In this document: in pieces, positions 47,001-60,890 of the stretch
Numbering within the stretch: position 1 is the first letter of the stretch
Layout of the letters: each line of letters starts with the position of its first letter
DNA from: Augochlora pura
Lineage: Eukaryota > Arthropoda > Insecta > Hymenoptera > Halictidae
Assembly: GCF_028453695.1 (NCBI RefSeq)
Contig: NC_135772.1
Location: 5,642,001 to 5,706,000, forward strand
Direction of reading: 5' to 3'
Length of the DNA: 64,000 bases
Program-made: the position numbers and the translations under genes
Notes under the pieces: generated by a model
What the model was told of the DNA's origin: nothing
Seen by the model: only the letters and a program-made list of their open reading frames with translations
Database searches by the model: none

Positions 47001-49650
47001 TGTTTGTCGAAAGCAGGAAGCTGCTATCGGTGATCAAAAATTAAAACGTCTTCTATTTGTTAGAATGTTTAGTTATCATTGTCTGTTCATAATATCATAT
47101 TTACAAACGTTGACTGAAACGGTTTTTAAATTACTCGCGAATTGGTTCAATCAAAAATTGCGCCAATGCTCGAATTGTTTTGAAAGTTCCATTTTTAATA
47201 ATTCTAACAACAATTATTTTTCGCCGGTGAGTTTCAACACTCCCGCAACGCGATTTTGAATAAATTAAACATAATTAAGAACGTCATTCGAGAGTTGTTT
47301 ATATCTCCTTTCTAAGAAATTTACGGAAAAGATATCACTTTTGTAAAAATGAATGAGCACTGAAAGAGATTAAATAATATTATTCCTTTAAAAAGTATTT
47401 ATACTACTGCTCAGACATACGCGGACAGTTCTCATTTTTTGTAAATTTGTACTACCTAAGTCTATCTAAACGCGTGTAGTAATAAACGCTCTCGCGAAGT
47501 AATATAAATTGGTTATATAAATTTAATAATACGCCTATCCTACTTAACAATTTAAAAGTTTATTAGTGGTGTTACACTTACAATATAAATTCATTAGTAG
47601 CTTCAACTTATTAAAAGCAAAAGAAATCATATTGAATAAAAGTACTTTCTAAAGTTTCCTGATTTATTGGCGTCAACAGTATAAAAAATATAACATTTTC
47701 TTTCATTCGTAAAGTGTATTTATTAATACAGTGGAAAATGTAGTACATATTGTAAAAATAAATAATTACATAACAATTTTTTTTATAATTTGCAATTATA
47801 TACATTTATTATACATTGTTGCAATTATGATACATAGTAATTTTCCAAAAAATGTTGATTCTATGAATCAATAAAATTGAATATCCTAGTTTCATTCTAT
47901 TCATTTCTCAATTTTGGGGGAAACGAAAAATTCTGATTTCAACTTCTTAAATTTATTGTAAAATTTATCTGTAAGAAAACACTTCCAGAAGCTTACGTAA
48001 TCTGTTAATCCCATTCAATTTAATCGAATGATAAATTCATATCATTGAAAATAGTTTGCTAAACTAATGATAAATTCTTATCATTGGAAATAGTTTGCTA
48101 AACTATTGATTTCAGAAAAAGGTTAGTTTCCCCATCCTCTTGGAACCGTGGTTCACTCGATTTTCACGATCGATCACAAATTGTCTGAATATGCGGAAAC
48201 ATATCCTATTTCCAGCGAATGAACCATTTCTCTCTGCTCGTATAGCATTCTATGTAAAACGTTCGCTATCAGCGTTACGTAGGTGTGACGACCACGATTT
48301 CGCATTTTGCGAAAAGAAACTCAACTTAATCTTACGTACGTCGTTAACGAAAGTTATGCTTACAAGTGCAGCTTTCTGCAAATTCCTATTTTTTAAAGAA
48401 AATTCAAACACACATTGCGTCAATAAATCAGTGCAAATTAAAAAAAGATTGCTCAGTCTAGCTACGCGTTAATCAATTCTATGATTTTTCCTTTGTGCAC
48501 TTTTTTCATGTCTTACGAAAGGAATTTTATAGATTTAATTTTGAAGACTGATAACTATGCTGCAGGTTTCATGTATTCAGAGTGTACATGCAAGTGTAAA
48601 ATATAGTAAAATATATAATAATAATTAACGAAAAAATGCGATTCCTTTCCAAATTACAAATTGTTCTATTTATATTACAAAATGAAATGTCGAAGTTTTA
48701 TTTCTCGTTTGTTTAAACGTTGAAAGAGGCTACTTAAAACAATATTTGAAATATTTTTCTTGTTACATTTATCCAGCATTATTATAAAGATCTAGAATAA
48801 TGAGCAAACCCCAGTATTACTGTTAGCGAACTCCGGTAAAGGAGCCGCGATGTAAGAAATCTAGATCTGCTGTATTTACGCATCTTTCGTGTTTTCCCAC
48901 CTCGATCACAGGTTATTAGCATCTCAATTTCGACATGTAGGACTCTGCTCGCGAAGCCACCGTTCCAAGGAAACGTGATAATTATCCTTTACGTTCAGCA
49001 CGAACGTGATTTCAACTCTTCAAAGCTATCATGAAATGTCACTTCATATTAATCGTATGACGTTTATGGTTTTACTAGGTTAACTCGTATCAATATCACA
49101 CGTGCGCAACGACCACGACTTTGTGTTTTACATAAAGAAACATCTTCTAAAATAATAAAAAATTAATCTTTGAAATATCGTAAAATTGATACAGATTTCG
49201 AAGAAACAATATCACCATGTCATTCTCATGTTTCGACATTTCCAAAACGATGTACTGCTAAATATTTACAATTATTTTATAAATTCATATGCATGTAACG
49301 AGATCGCCGATCTAAACATATCGATAAAGGACAAAGAATTTTCTAAATTTGCTAGCGATAAATTTGAAAAACAATAGAATGATTGTTTCAGCTGAAGCGT
49401 CTCGTCTAAATGTAAATAAATCGGTAGATATAGTACACTTTTGGTAGAAACAAGTTTGCGATCTCTCATCTACAGTGACTGACAAAAGTATTCATACCAG
49501 TGATAACTAGGAAATTAACAACATACAGAATAAGTAGAAAGTTGAAGCTTCAAAACGAGTTCAAAGTTATTGTCGTTTAATATTTCGAAATTCGGGGCGT
49601 ACGAATAATTTTTGCTGCTAATGCGTGCAAAGCGATTTTCTGAAAGTGGG
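47001..49650. other. Intergenic, AT-rich
   Basis: Contains a 39-bp tandem duplication (48028-48105). Two blocks near 48280-48330 and 49095-49135 look alike (GACGACCACGATTTCGCATT against CAACGACCACGACTTTGTGT) and may be an old duplication. The frame 48140-48472 has no recognisable domain. Confidence 0.45.
48028..48105. repeat. Two tandem 39-bp units
   Basis: ATGATAAATTCATATCATTG and ATGATAAATTCTTATCATTG start the two units (48028, 48067). Both end TAGTTTGCTAAACTA, with two mismatches overall. Confidence 0.9.
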
Positions 49651-50115
49651 TTAAGTAAAGCATTTCTGCTTGAGAGGTCGCGTGACACTTCGGCAAACTG
49701 TCGTCCCGATGATCCCCCGGTGGCCATTATTCCTTGGAGGTGTGAATCCGGGAATCGTTGGGTTCAACCTTCGCCGGTATTTGAACCGGTGCACGAGACT
49801 TTCACTAATAACGCGAGTTTCAAGCGAGCCGCGCACAGTCGTTCGTACAGACAATATGATCTCCCGAGATTGCTGGTCGCCCCCACGATCTCATTCTTTC
49901 GCGTACCTCTTTCTCCGGCGTGCTCTTCGTTCGCCGAAAAATGAATCCGGATCCTGATTCAACGATTTCACTTCCGCGCCGCGCGACGAACACGGGTGCG
50001 CCGAGCCAAGCGACGTGACGAAGAGAAATCGTTAAATCCGTTTTCGGTCCGAAGAAAGAATCGAAAGTAGTAGGCTGGTCGCCGAAGGATACCCGCTGGT
50101 CGACGATTCAAACGG
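49651..50115. promoter_or_regulatory. CpG-rich block, function unknown
   Basis: CpG-rich and GC-rich compared with flanks; overlapping frames on both strands have no domain. Possibly a promoter or enhancer. Confidence 0.2.
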
Positions 50116-53000
50116 CTCTAATTGTAATACAACTTGTTACCGTCAACACTAACCCTACCGGGCTTTAGAACTAACTAACATGTGTTACATTAAAGAGTTG
50201 TATTTACTTATACCTTACGTTATTTTTATTATAAGGTATGATGGGTTAAGAAATTTAATCAATTATTTACTGTGAAATGATCATCATAATTGCAACAATT
50301 TCAAGACGAAAAATGTGAAATCAGTCAACTTGATTGACTCGATAAATTTAGTATTAAATTTATTATAATCAGTAATAGTCTGCGGAAGTATATATAAGTA
50401 CAATAGACGAACAGAACTGGTTTTATTTTAAATAATAAGCCAGAAAATATTAATTGAAATAAATACTTTCAATTTATTTAATTCAGCTTTTAAAATTTAT
50501 GTATTTAATTTTTCAATCCTTCGTGCATGCATATCTATTATGAGTTAGAATTATTTATCGAAATAATGTCTTACCGTGTGTTAAATGAAAAATAGAACCT
50601 GCATAACCTCGGCCATACGACCTTTCTGTACATTAGCATGCTCTAATATACAAATATGGCCCCTAAATAGGACAGATAAATTATTCAGAAATCGTTAGCT
50701 CACTGAAATTCATTATGTTGTGTAATTATCTGTTCCGCACGCGTCGATTTTGATAGGCGAACGTATGATAAATTCAGCAAACGTTATCGACCAAATACTG
50801 TATGCACCAGAACTATTTCGTAAACCGAATTACCACTTCAGGAAGGTATTTTTAAGTCATTTGAAGTAATGAGAGAGAATTCGCAGATTGAGTTGAAAGC
50901 TATACTTATTTTCTTCAACATTTTAAAAATGTTTTAAAGACTGGGATGAAAGACTATTGCGTCAAATGAGTCTTATTTCGAAGGTGGCAATATGTTTCAT
51001 GATTAAATAAAGAGTTTGTGTTATATTTGCAAATTCTGATTACTGGATTCCAAGAGTTCTGGATAATTATTCGCCAAACGAAATGCTTGTTGGTCCAACA
51101 CGGATATTTGTTACGACGTTTCCGATATGATTGAAATTCATCCGCCAAGACAAATACAAACAATAAAATAATAACTGGTCGAATATATACAAAGAGCGGA
51201 CCAGGCTTGATTGCCAACGGAAATTAAAACAGGAAATCAAAACTGGAATTTACTGTACGGAGAAGTGGGAATATTGAAAAATATTAAAGAGTTCATTCGA
51301 TTGCGAAAATGAATGGTATTGAAAATATAAGAACAGCTAGAATCCACTACTTCCATTATGCGAACATATTTTAATCTCTAGCTCTGAAGCTATTGATCAT
51401 CGCCGGCATGCTTTAAATGATGTCAGGATACAGATTCTTCAAATTTCTCATTGTGCAATGGACAGAAATAGAAAATCTTATGTCAACAATGTATAGCTTA
51501 TTATAACTTAAAATACTCGTAAAGATACGCAAAAATACTATTGGAAAATAGAAATTTTCGGTTTATATTTTTAAACACGTGCCACTTGCTGAATATTTGT
51601 CAAACTGATTTCATTTCTCTAAGTTGTGATATTAATAATTTCTCCCAATTTTTTTACATTACGTATTTATCAAGATTAACTAGAGTTTTAAAAAAATTAA
51701 TAAAACTAAACTCGATGATTGTTCAAGTTCAAACGAACTGACAATAGAGCGAGTTACTTCAAATGGAAATCCCTGTATAAATTATATGTAATATTAGATT
51801 AGTTATAAAGAAATAAAGGACAAATTTTTAACGAATGCAAAATTATTATTTCTGTCTTGAATGTCCATCTATGTAGCCGCAATAGACTTGTATACTTTGG
51901 ATGTATACTGTTGAAACTGATGAATAAAAACATATTGGAAGTAATAGAGTCAACGTTTAACACGAGCAGTCCAAGCGCGCCGACCAATGTTTCCAGGAAA
52001 TGCGTGAGGCACGGTGAAATCTCTTTACATGGCTTGCACTGTGCCACGTAATCGCAGGGAAACTGAAGTTTGAATAATAGAGGAGCGAGGGGATACTGGG
52101 GTAGGCGAGTTCGTGGCACGAGACAAGAGATAAAGAGATTTTCTCTGGCACCATACATTTCTTGGCAAGTGTGAACATAGGATCCATATCTTGTCTATAC
52201 GTGTATTTTGGCGTTCTTGGTTCTACAATTTTTTCGTTTCGCACTTATACTAGTTTCAATATTTCAAATTTGTCAAAAATCGCAAATACAAGTACATAAT
52301 CAACGTATAAAATTATCCTTAATCGGAAACTATTATTAGCAATTGTCACGAACCTCGATTTATACTTCACAGAATAATAGAGTCAGTAGAAAAAAAGTCA
52401 TTTTTTCTAACGAGAAATGCAATTTTAATGTGAATAGACCGAATGACCTGGTTGTTACCTGCATGGTTTAAGCAAAGGTGAAGTTACGCTTCAAAATGGA
52501 CAAATGTGTTGGACGTTATTATGACATAGGCGGCAATAAGGCACCACAGGGAAACAACTAGAGTTTATTCATACAAAACTGAATAGTAGCATAAGTACAG
52601 ATATCTTCGCCGAACAGCTGTCCATACATTCGCACTGCGTACACCATAATGTAGACCGAAGTTTATTTTCCAATACAAGAATTGATATTTGTCGTATTTC
52701 GAGAAGCATATAAAAATGTAATATACATAAGTATTTATCAATGTTCCTCAAAATAAAAGTACGCATAACAGAAACTCACGTCAAATATTTGTACAATATA
52801 CAATAGCTAATTATATAACTCCTTTCAATATTAAATGAATTGATTTAGATGACGTTTTCAGCATGCGTATAAGTTACAGGGAAGGATCCGATAGGATCAG
52901 ATAAAAAAATTAAAAGAGCTTTTTCCTCTTTGTTAGTCAAACCAGTCACGAGTTTTGAAAAAATATGATTAGACGTTGTCTAATAAACACAAAAGACGCT
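50116..53000. other. Intergenic, mostly AT-rich
   Basis: A GC-richer patch at about 51950-52215 carries overlapping minus-strand frames (51799-52158, 51957-52244) with no recognisable domain. Nothing else supported. Confidence 0.45.
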
Positions 53001-53657
53001 ATTTGTCTTTTCTCTTCCCCTAAGAAAGTTAATTTGTAAACATTGCCGCGCGGTTACGCGAGTTTCTCCCATCATATACCTTTTGTCCATCCTATTGCTT
53101 AATATTTCACGGTACAACGAACGTAAGTTACAGATGTCAAAGAAGAATACCAACAACGAAGCATCTGTCACCTGGAGAATCTGAAAAGATGACCAGCGCT
53201 TAGTTATTCGGGATTCTTGGAGTTCAAAGACAACACCGATCCGTGACGTCCGATCGTTTCCATGATAATGGATCTCTGGCTTCTTTTCCAGCCGTCTTGA
53301 AGGCCGGACAGGCTCCATATCTACGTGTAGCATTACAGGAACCCAGCGAAAAGCCGACGCGTCGTTTCGCGAACTTGTTAAACTCCGCTCGCTGCAGTGC
53401 TCTATAGCTCCTGAGACGAAAACTTGGGGCGCAATAATTGATTCAATAGGAATCTGTGCCGGAACTGTGAAACAGGAAGATACGACAGCGGCGAAGAGGA
53501 CCGGATCTGGAGCCCGAAGACTGGAAGCGTGTTTGACGTTCAAGCGGTTACTTGATAACAAACAGCCGTTATTTGCACTCCGTTCGCCGCGAGATAGGCA
53601 AACTTTCGCGAAACATTTTCTTTTCCTCCGACGGGCAACGAGAATTCGAACGAAACC

Positions 53658-56600
53658 ATGATCGACCGAGTACTCGTTCTGATAATGCTCGCCTGTCTCT
53701 GCGAAACAGTTTGGGGATACAACGTTCTAATGGTCACCATGGGCGGTACGAAATCGCACACCGTGCCATTCATCTCATTGGGGACCAGTCTCAAGGCTCG
53801 GGGGCATAACGTGACCTTGGTCAGCGCGTTTCCTGGACCAGCCGCTAACAACGGACTGCAGGAGTTCGTGCCACCCATTTTCGAGGTAATTAATTATTGA
53901 AATCTGTAGTTTCATATACCGACATGATATCGGCTTAACGTTTAATTACCAGCTCGTCATTACGAAACACTATATAAAATAAACCGTTTAGAAAGTAATT
54001 TTAAAAGTGCACTCATCTACGAACGTTGCAAAATTTAATAGCTTTCTTATGCTTTTTTTTAAACTCCGTATACAACAGTTTAATTGATTGGTCCTTAATA
54101 ATATGGCAACCCTCATGAAGACGTGTTTCAACATTGAGTATTAAAAGTACTCAGAATGATGTATTGGGTTCTTGGCCATAAATTTTATTTTGTTTGCGAT
54201 AAAGTAAAATGCAAAATCTATCATTTTGGTATAGTTAATAATGTATGGAATAACCCGTAAAAATTTTAAAATGTATCCTCATTTTAATTATAAACAGATG
54301 TATGCTTAAACCTGTATTGTGATCGCCATTCTTCCTGTTCGCATAAGTCAACAAAATAATTTACTCCTGCGAAATATATGTTTTTCAAGTTATGTCACTT
54401 TTATCGTGAACGAACGATATTAGTCATAGATTGAGTTTCATTTCTGGTAGGTAACTGAAAGTGTGAGTTATGGGTAATCGAGTTTGTGGGTAGATAGCGA
54501 ATAAACTGGTTATCGACAGGCCTACGTTGGTAACTACACGTCGGAATGGGACCTGGTAGGAGCTAGATTTCGCGACGAACTGCCGATATCGCCTTGGGAC
54601 GCAATGCGATACGCTTGGGAAGCTTGCGAGGCTCTTCTACGGGACAAAACATCCGTATCTTGGCTAAGAAAGCCCGAGGGCAATCCCCATATGAGATGGG
54701 AGGTCGCGGTGGTGGATGGCGCCTTCCCCGAGTGTCTTCTTGGAGTTCTTCACGGCGAGAATGTGCCTACGATCATGCTGAATACGGTAATCCCATATTA
54801 TCATAATGACTGATAATGTTTACGCCAGCACAATAGGTGCTGCTGTATTATATTAACCGTATCACTTTCTTGGAAAATTATTTTTTCTGTTTTCTAACAT
54901 TTAATTAGGAAACATGATTTGAAATTTACTGAAGAAATTTTGTTTACGTTTCACAACCAATTAATATTTGAGTTTTGTTACATTTGGTTTGCTGGTTACA
55001 ATGTTTGATTTGTGACTGGATTTTGTGGCAAATTAAAGTAGTAACAAAAGTTTACCCTGTAATGGCTGTTCAAACTCTGATATCTTATTTAAAACAACTA
55101 GCATGCTCACGGTAAAATTTTGTGTAATGAAAAATATCTTACTGAGAATTTTATTATGCCACAAAAGAGATATGAAATTTCTTTACATCTCGAAATATGG
55201 AAAATATTGTCTTAATTTTTTGGATACGAAAATAAAGTGAACCTGGTGCTATATTCGTAACTGGTTGACATTAGTGTAAGTAAATAATGGGCAGGAAATT
55301 ACAAAATTGCACTTGTTCAATGCAGACAGCAATGGAAGTTATCGTTTAATCTCTGATATAATTTCCGTCGGTTTCCCCTCGGTCTACAAGACCTTTCTTT
55401 TCTTTCGTTAAGAGCTGGAAATGTTCGGAACTTTTTATTGAGGCACCCAATTATTGATCAAAGTAAAGCATCAGTTACAATTACATCTTTGGAAAGAACC
55501 GGCGTAGTAACGGAGCCCCGGCGAAACCAAAGAGAACGATTTTCTCCTAGGGGAGATGTCTTGCAGTGGGGCTGTGTCGCATTACAATTAAATCTGTTCC
55601 ATTAGTCGTTTAACGAAGCTAATTACTGAGAAAATAATTGTTGTACAATCAAGTCAAATGAATGCCCTGACGCAGGTCGCCTTGTACAGTGGTTCAATAG
55701 TGCGGCAAGGTAATCCGTCGCCTTGGTCGGTAACACCGTACTTCGGAAAACCCTTCACGCAGGACATGAGCTTCTTCCAGAGATTATTGAACGCCGCCTG
55801 TCTCGTTACCCTCCGGATCATGCACTGGATCATGACCACCGGCTACATCCAACCAATCTTACGAAAATACCTCGGTACGTAGCTGGATGAGCAATCAACC
55901 AAATCGATCTCATTCGATGGTCAGTATCAAAACTGTTTCCGTTTTACAGGGGAACAGTTGCCCGATGTACGTGATCTAACTGCGGAGGTGCCACTGACGT
56001 TGCAGAATAGTCACTACAGCGTTGCTGATTCCCTGCCTTACTTGGCGAACGTCGTCAACGTTGCCTGCCTCCATTGCAATCCTGCCACCCAGCTTAGCAC
56101 CGACTTGGAAAACTTCCTACAAAGAGGTGCGTCGGCTCACCGATAATCTTGTTGCTGCGGATTTATCGATGTAAGTTTGTTCCGACTTCTTACCCCTACT
56201 ACACAAACAAAAAACAAATTGAAAGTCTGTATTCCCGTGGCTGAAGATTGATCAACGACAGTTGGAAGCTGTGGCAGTGGCGATAAAGAGTGAATTAGTT
56301 TTTTGGTAACTGTGAAGATCGATAATATTCCATTATGTGTCTATATTGGATTATCGCAAATTAGACGCTTCACAATGGAAACGATAAGTTAAATCTCGCG
56401 CGTCTTTTCTATCGATTTGACACATTTTTTACTAGTTTCGGGAAGATACTAGTCAGAAAGCCATTTCAATTCGTTTATCGAGGTATTCTATTTCTTGGAT
56501 ACTCCCTTGAATATGTCTAGAATTCGGCAAAGATACTAATTAGATTCAACAGAGACGTATCAATAATGATGATAATTGATACGGTACCGCAGGTTTTATT

Positions 56601-58274
56601 TTCGTCTCCATGGGCTCGTCGGTTCGCGCCTCTGGTATGCCAGAGGCGTTACGTCACATATTCGTCGCAGCCTTTGCAACCCTTCCGTACAACGTCGTAT
56701 GGAAATGGGAGGGCGGTAAAATTAAAGATTTGCCGTCGAACGTCAGAACAGCGGCATGGTGGCCGCAACAAGATCTACTGGGACATCCGAAACTCCGAGC
56801 TTTCGTCTCGCACGGCGGCCTGCTATCTCTTCACGAGGCCGCGTATCACGGAGCTCCGACGCTCGTTCTACCTGTCTTCTGTGATCATGACGGAAACGCG
56901 GCCCAAGCAGGTGAAAATAATGAACAGCTTACAATTACAGTTCACTAGAAATGCTTTAGTGATCACATTCAATTACAATATTTTGCAAGTTGGTAAGTCG
57001 TATCTACGTCGACTCATGAGTGCATGCAACCCTGCTATTCTCCTTGATTATGTATATAGGATTTATGTATTTATTAATAAAATTTATATTACGTATTTAT
57101 TATAAAATAAATATTACGTATTTAGAAAGAGCATTGTGAAAACAAATCCTATAGACTCAGAAAAATTGTGGAATTTGAAACATTACTAATACTAAGCATA
57201 AGCGATCAGAACTTTGAATGACAATATTTCAGGAGTTGAAATGTGTACAACGTGAACGACTTACAACGTTCTTTCTTGTAATCGCAGAATTGCGCCTTGC
57301 ATTCAAATCTCTTCGGACGACAGTAATCCGACGAACAAAAGTTGACATATTATTTGTGTTTCTGAATTTATTTATCTAATATTACATTCTATATGTAAGA
57401 AATATTATGTTCATTCACTGAATGTAATACTTCTTAATTATATAAATATTATATAAAAGAATAATTAAAAACATCATATCATTACAAACGTAATTTCGAG
57501 TCTAGATCTAAGGAGAACAGCACTTTTAAAAACTTAACATGCACAAATTCTATAGTCATAATATGTAATATAAAAAAATTTTAAGACGTCACTAACGCGT
57601 TCGTTATCAGCATCATACATGTATTTCCTTTCCGATCTCATAGTTTACATAAAGATAATCAAATTAATTTAAAGCTAGCTTATTATTTTTCTTATTCCAG
57701 TATTTATCGCTCTATTTAATTTTCTAATAATCATAGGATGAAACTTTTCTATTTCTAATGCCATACGCGAGTTGCATGATGGCTGGCTGTCGTCGAAGAA
57801 ATCGAATATCAATGGTATGTATTGCGTTGCAGAAAAATTGGGTTACGCACTGGTGATGAATTTGGCTGGTATATCAATTGGAAATCTTCGTGAGGGGATC
57901 CTGAAAGTGTCGGCCGTGCACAACAATGCATATCGAGCGGCAGCGAAGAAACGTAGCCTGCTGATACGAGAGTTGCCAATTAGCCCAAGAAAATTGGCTA
58001 CTTGGTGGGTGGAGCACGTTGCCGAGTACAAGGGAGCTGATCATTTAAAGAGTTCGACGAGGTAAACATCCCAAAAGTGTCACTATCCGGGTGGGGTAAT
58101 GTCAATGAAACTAAACCGCATATCTTTTTCAGGCATATGGGCATCGTTCATTATTATTCCATCGATGTAGTGATATTCTACGCGATCGCATTACTGTTGC
58201 TCGTTTATGGGTTGAAGAAACTCTGTTGGAGAACGATACTGAAGCATGCCGTGAACAAAAAGAAACTAGACTGA
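53658..58274 (+). CDS. UDP-glycosyltransferase (UGT, GT1 family), seven exons
   Basis: ER-membrane enzyme that transfers a sugar, usually glucose in insects, from UDP-sugar to small lipophilic molecules. Exons: 53658-53885, 54520-54786, 55676-55874, 55950-56126, 56593-56910, 57833-58061, 58133-58274. All GT-AG, phases consistent, 519 aa, usual length. A signal peptide (about residues 1-20, MIDRVLVLIMLACLCETVWG) is followed by the N-terminal acceptor domain with the conserved His in GGTKSHTVPF. The donor-binding domain has FVSMGSSVRASGMPE, WWPQQDLLGHPKLRAFVSHG and the signature through APTLVLPVFCDHDGNA. The normal Asp-Gln at the end of the signature is Asp-His here. A C-terminal membrane helix (VVIFYAIALLLLVYGL) precedes a short cytosolic tail ending KKLD, a KKxx ER-retention signal. 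No frameshift or stop. The subfamily is uncertain; Asp-His might point to a conserved divergent insect UGT group. Confidence 0.94.
56911..57832 (+). other. UGT intron 5
   Basis: The longest intron downstream of the signature exon (922 bp), AT-rich, nothing else recognised. Introns 1 (634 bp) and 2 (889 bp) are similar. Confidence 0.7.
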
Positions 58275-58397
58275 ACTGAACTAATTTCTGGCGATGAACA
58301 TGCCGCACATATTTATTACGTTTTACATAGTTTGTAATTCTTGTAGGTTAAACGCGCTGATTCCAGGCAGAAGCAAATGGAAAAATGTTAATAGTAA

Positions 58398-58403
58398 AAT
58401 AAA
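58398..58403 (+). terminator. UGT polyadenylation signal
   Basis: AATAAA about 125 bp after the stop codon, followed by a T-rich segment. Confidence 0.6.
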
Positions 58404-60340
58404 ATTGTTTTCATAAGAGGATTTTACTTCTCTGTACCCTTTGCTGGGTATTGCACTTCATTTTGAGTTCTACATTACATTCCACAATTAACGATTACAT
58501 TCGTTTCAAAATTACTAACTGCAATTAACGACTGAAATATTATTGTTAATCAGTAATCGCACTTAACAATTAATTTTAAGAATAAGTAGAAGCCCACTTT
58601 CCGTCCTATTACAAAAAAAATATTAAAATAATATACATGATGAAAATAGTTAATGGAATTACATTAAAATATCCTTCGAATTCCATTAAAAAATTATAAA
58701 TTATTATTATTGCTTGTCTTCTCGAACTTTCAACAATTAATTCCATTAATCATTTTCGTCAGTCATTTAATCACATTAAAAATTTCAATCGATTTGTGTA
58801 CAAGACTGATTCCAGGAATATTTGTCGCAATGCAATTATTATAAAAATATCCCATCTCTTTAGTAACAATTAAATAGAAGAATGAAGACAAAAATGATTT
58901 TATTAATGAATTTTTAAAACAAATATATTTAAAATACGGTAGGTACTTGAATGTCTTCCAAAAACGAGCACAACTTTGCATTTTAAATCGTTTCTCCAGC
59001 TTTAATTGTTCCCGAGACATTGGAACAAATACAGTTATTACCCTAAAATTAATTTTATTAGGTTGTTTTTACCTCCAAAAAATAAATGAATCGGAGCTGG
59101 CCTTCACAAGTCCTCGACGTGTTTATCTAGAAAATACTAATAATATTAGAACATACACTTCTGAAGAATAAATAATATAGATGAAATCAAATTTATTGAT
59201 AGCGACGAAATTAAATAAAATTGATTGATACCAACCGAAGGCAAAACGGTGTGCTCATGTATTGATAAAGTAGAATTCTGCTGTACATATATTACCTACC
59301 ATTCATAAGACAGGTATTTATGGATTGCATTTTTATAATTATTGCCCTCTTCGTTAATGGAATTAAATTGTAGCGAATAAATTAATGTCACAGACTTAAA
59401 ATCCATATGAATATTGCATTCTATGAGTATTTCTGACTCAGCTTTGGGATGTGTAGAGCCCTCTTACCGCGTCGTGTCGTGTCGTATCAGTATTACCGAT
59501 AGTTTGTGAAAAATAGGAACGTTAGCAAGAAGTGATTATTCCATAAATTTAATTTCTACTACGAGTGCTGAATATACATATACTATTTGGAAGCAATAAG
59601 CAATAAGTATACGTAACACGGGAATGATAATAGGGTATTTGATGCCCAATATTTGTATTTCAAAATAATGCATTGGATGTCCAGTTTATTTCTATACCTC
59701 GTTTGTTGTACTAACCATTACATATTTTAAATTTTGGAAGAAAAGCATATTCTCTATTCCAAATTCTACGATCTCGGTAATCAGAAATGAGGAATGATGA
59801 TCATCACAAGGACGAAAGAAATATTCTGGCCTTCCGATCATCCCCTGCTTATTCGAATGATTCGTTAAAACCTGACCCAATACCTGTATCCATCATTACT
59901 AAAGTCGATATTCTAATCATGATGCGGTCAACAGATAATATTTGTTTTCGAGATGAACGATGGTTACCCGATGGTGGCACTAGCTATTGTTAGATTGCTT
60001 TGGTGTATTAATCATTTTGAAGGATGAGTCAATAGTTCAATAATGACTGATTTCAGGGATGAATGAATACGGGGAAGAACACCGAACATGTTTATCGCAT
60101 CGTTATGAAAGGATGATTCGATAAATATATTTTCTGCAACATGAGCTCAAATTGATTAGAATAACCTGGGATAGAAAATTTGAAATTATTGGAAGATCGG
60201 AAGGTTGTAATTTTCCTCGTAATTAACGAAAGGTATGAAAAGCCTTTCAATAAATATGCATTGAAGGGAAAAAATATTTTTCCATAGACTGAAGTACAGT
60301 ATATGAGAAAATACAAAAAACATGATTGAAAAAATATTAA
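58404..60340. other. Intergenic, no gene seen
   Basis: AT-rich. A short GTGTC/GTGTCGTGTCG repeat lies at about 59470-59485. No domain in the short open frames. Confidence 0.5.
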
Positions 60341-60344
60341 AAAA

Positions 60345-60890
60345 GCATCGAATTTTCACATCACAAAAGTATTCGAACGACTTACAAAATTAAGTTGAGA
60401 AGTTACAAAAATATATTTTTTTTTCATTTTTATTATCAGTTTTATGCTTTTATTGTTTAGCAATATGTATCAAAAAATTTGACACTTTTTAAATTATGTT
60501 TTTTTTACAATTGATATCGTTTTGTACCTTCATGTTAAACGATTTTATGATTTGTGCATAGTATGTATTTTTTTTTTTGTTGCAATTGGTATGATCAAAT
60601 TCACTTTGTATGTATAGACAGTCATGTATAGGACGTTTGTAAATATAACTTGTTATTTTAGTTTGTTATTGCATCTAAAGAAATTAGTAAAATTACTATC
60701 CTCGACTGATAAAGTGAATTCGGTCATACGATTTGCAACCAAAAACAAATCGCTTAAAATAGAGATAGAAGACGACATCAATTATAAATAAAGAATAATT
60801 TTAAAAATGTCAAACTTCTTGAAACATATTGTTAAACAATAGAGGTATAAAACTAGTAATCAAAAATATGGCAGTGGTATGAAAATTCAT
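60345..60890. mobile_element. Foldback element (about 550 bp)
   Basis: Two long arms pair imperfectly: about 60428-60611 on the left with about 60707-60885 on the right. Left TTTTATGCTTTTATTGTTTA matches reverse-complement right TTTTATACCTCTATTGTTTA. Similarity runs on through TTTGACACTTTTTAAATTAT against TTTGACATTTTTAAAATTAT to AATTCACTTT near the loop, which is about 95 bp. The outer ends are worn, with Tc1-like fragments (AAAAGTATTCGAACG on the left, CAGTGGTATGAAAATTCAT on the right), so boundaries and target duplication are uncertain. No transposase. Confidence 0.7.

Noticed and set aside
48280..49135. Two similar blocks around GACGACCACGA
   Set aside because: Similarity covers only about 40 bp with many mismatches. 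Too little to call a duplication or a gene pair.
49474..49620. Tc1-like ends: CAGTGACTGACAAAAGTATT and, in reverse complement, GCAAAAATTATTCGTACG
   Set aside because: The two ends match each other only weakly and no TA duplication is clear. Possibly a worn Tc1 MITE but not firm enough to annotate.
51799..52244. Overlapping minus-strand frames of 119 and 95 codons
   Set aside because: Two phases are open over the same DNA and neither shows a domain. I could not choose one as real.
52980..53561. 193-codon open frame on the - strand upstream of the UGT
   Set aside because: No recognisable domain, no splice or promoter context, and it overlaps the probable 5' flank of the UGT gene. It may be a by-product of higher GC.
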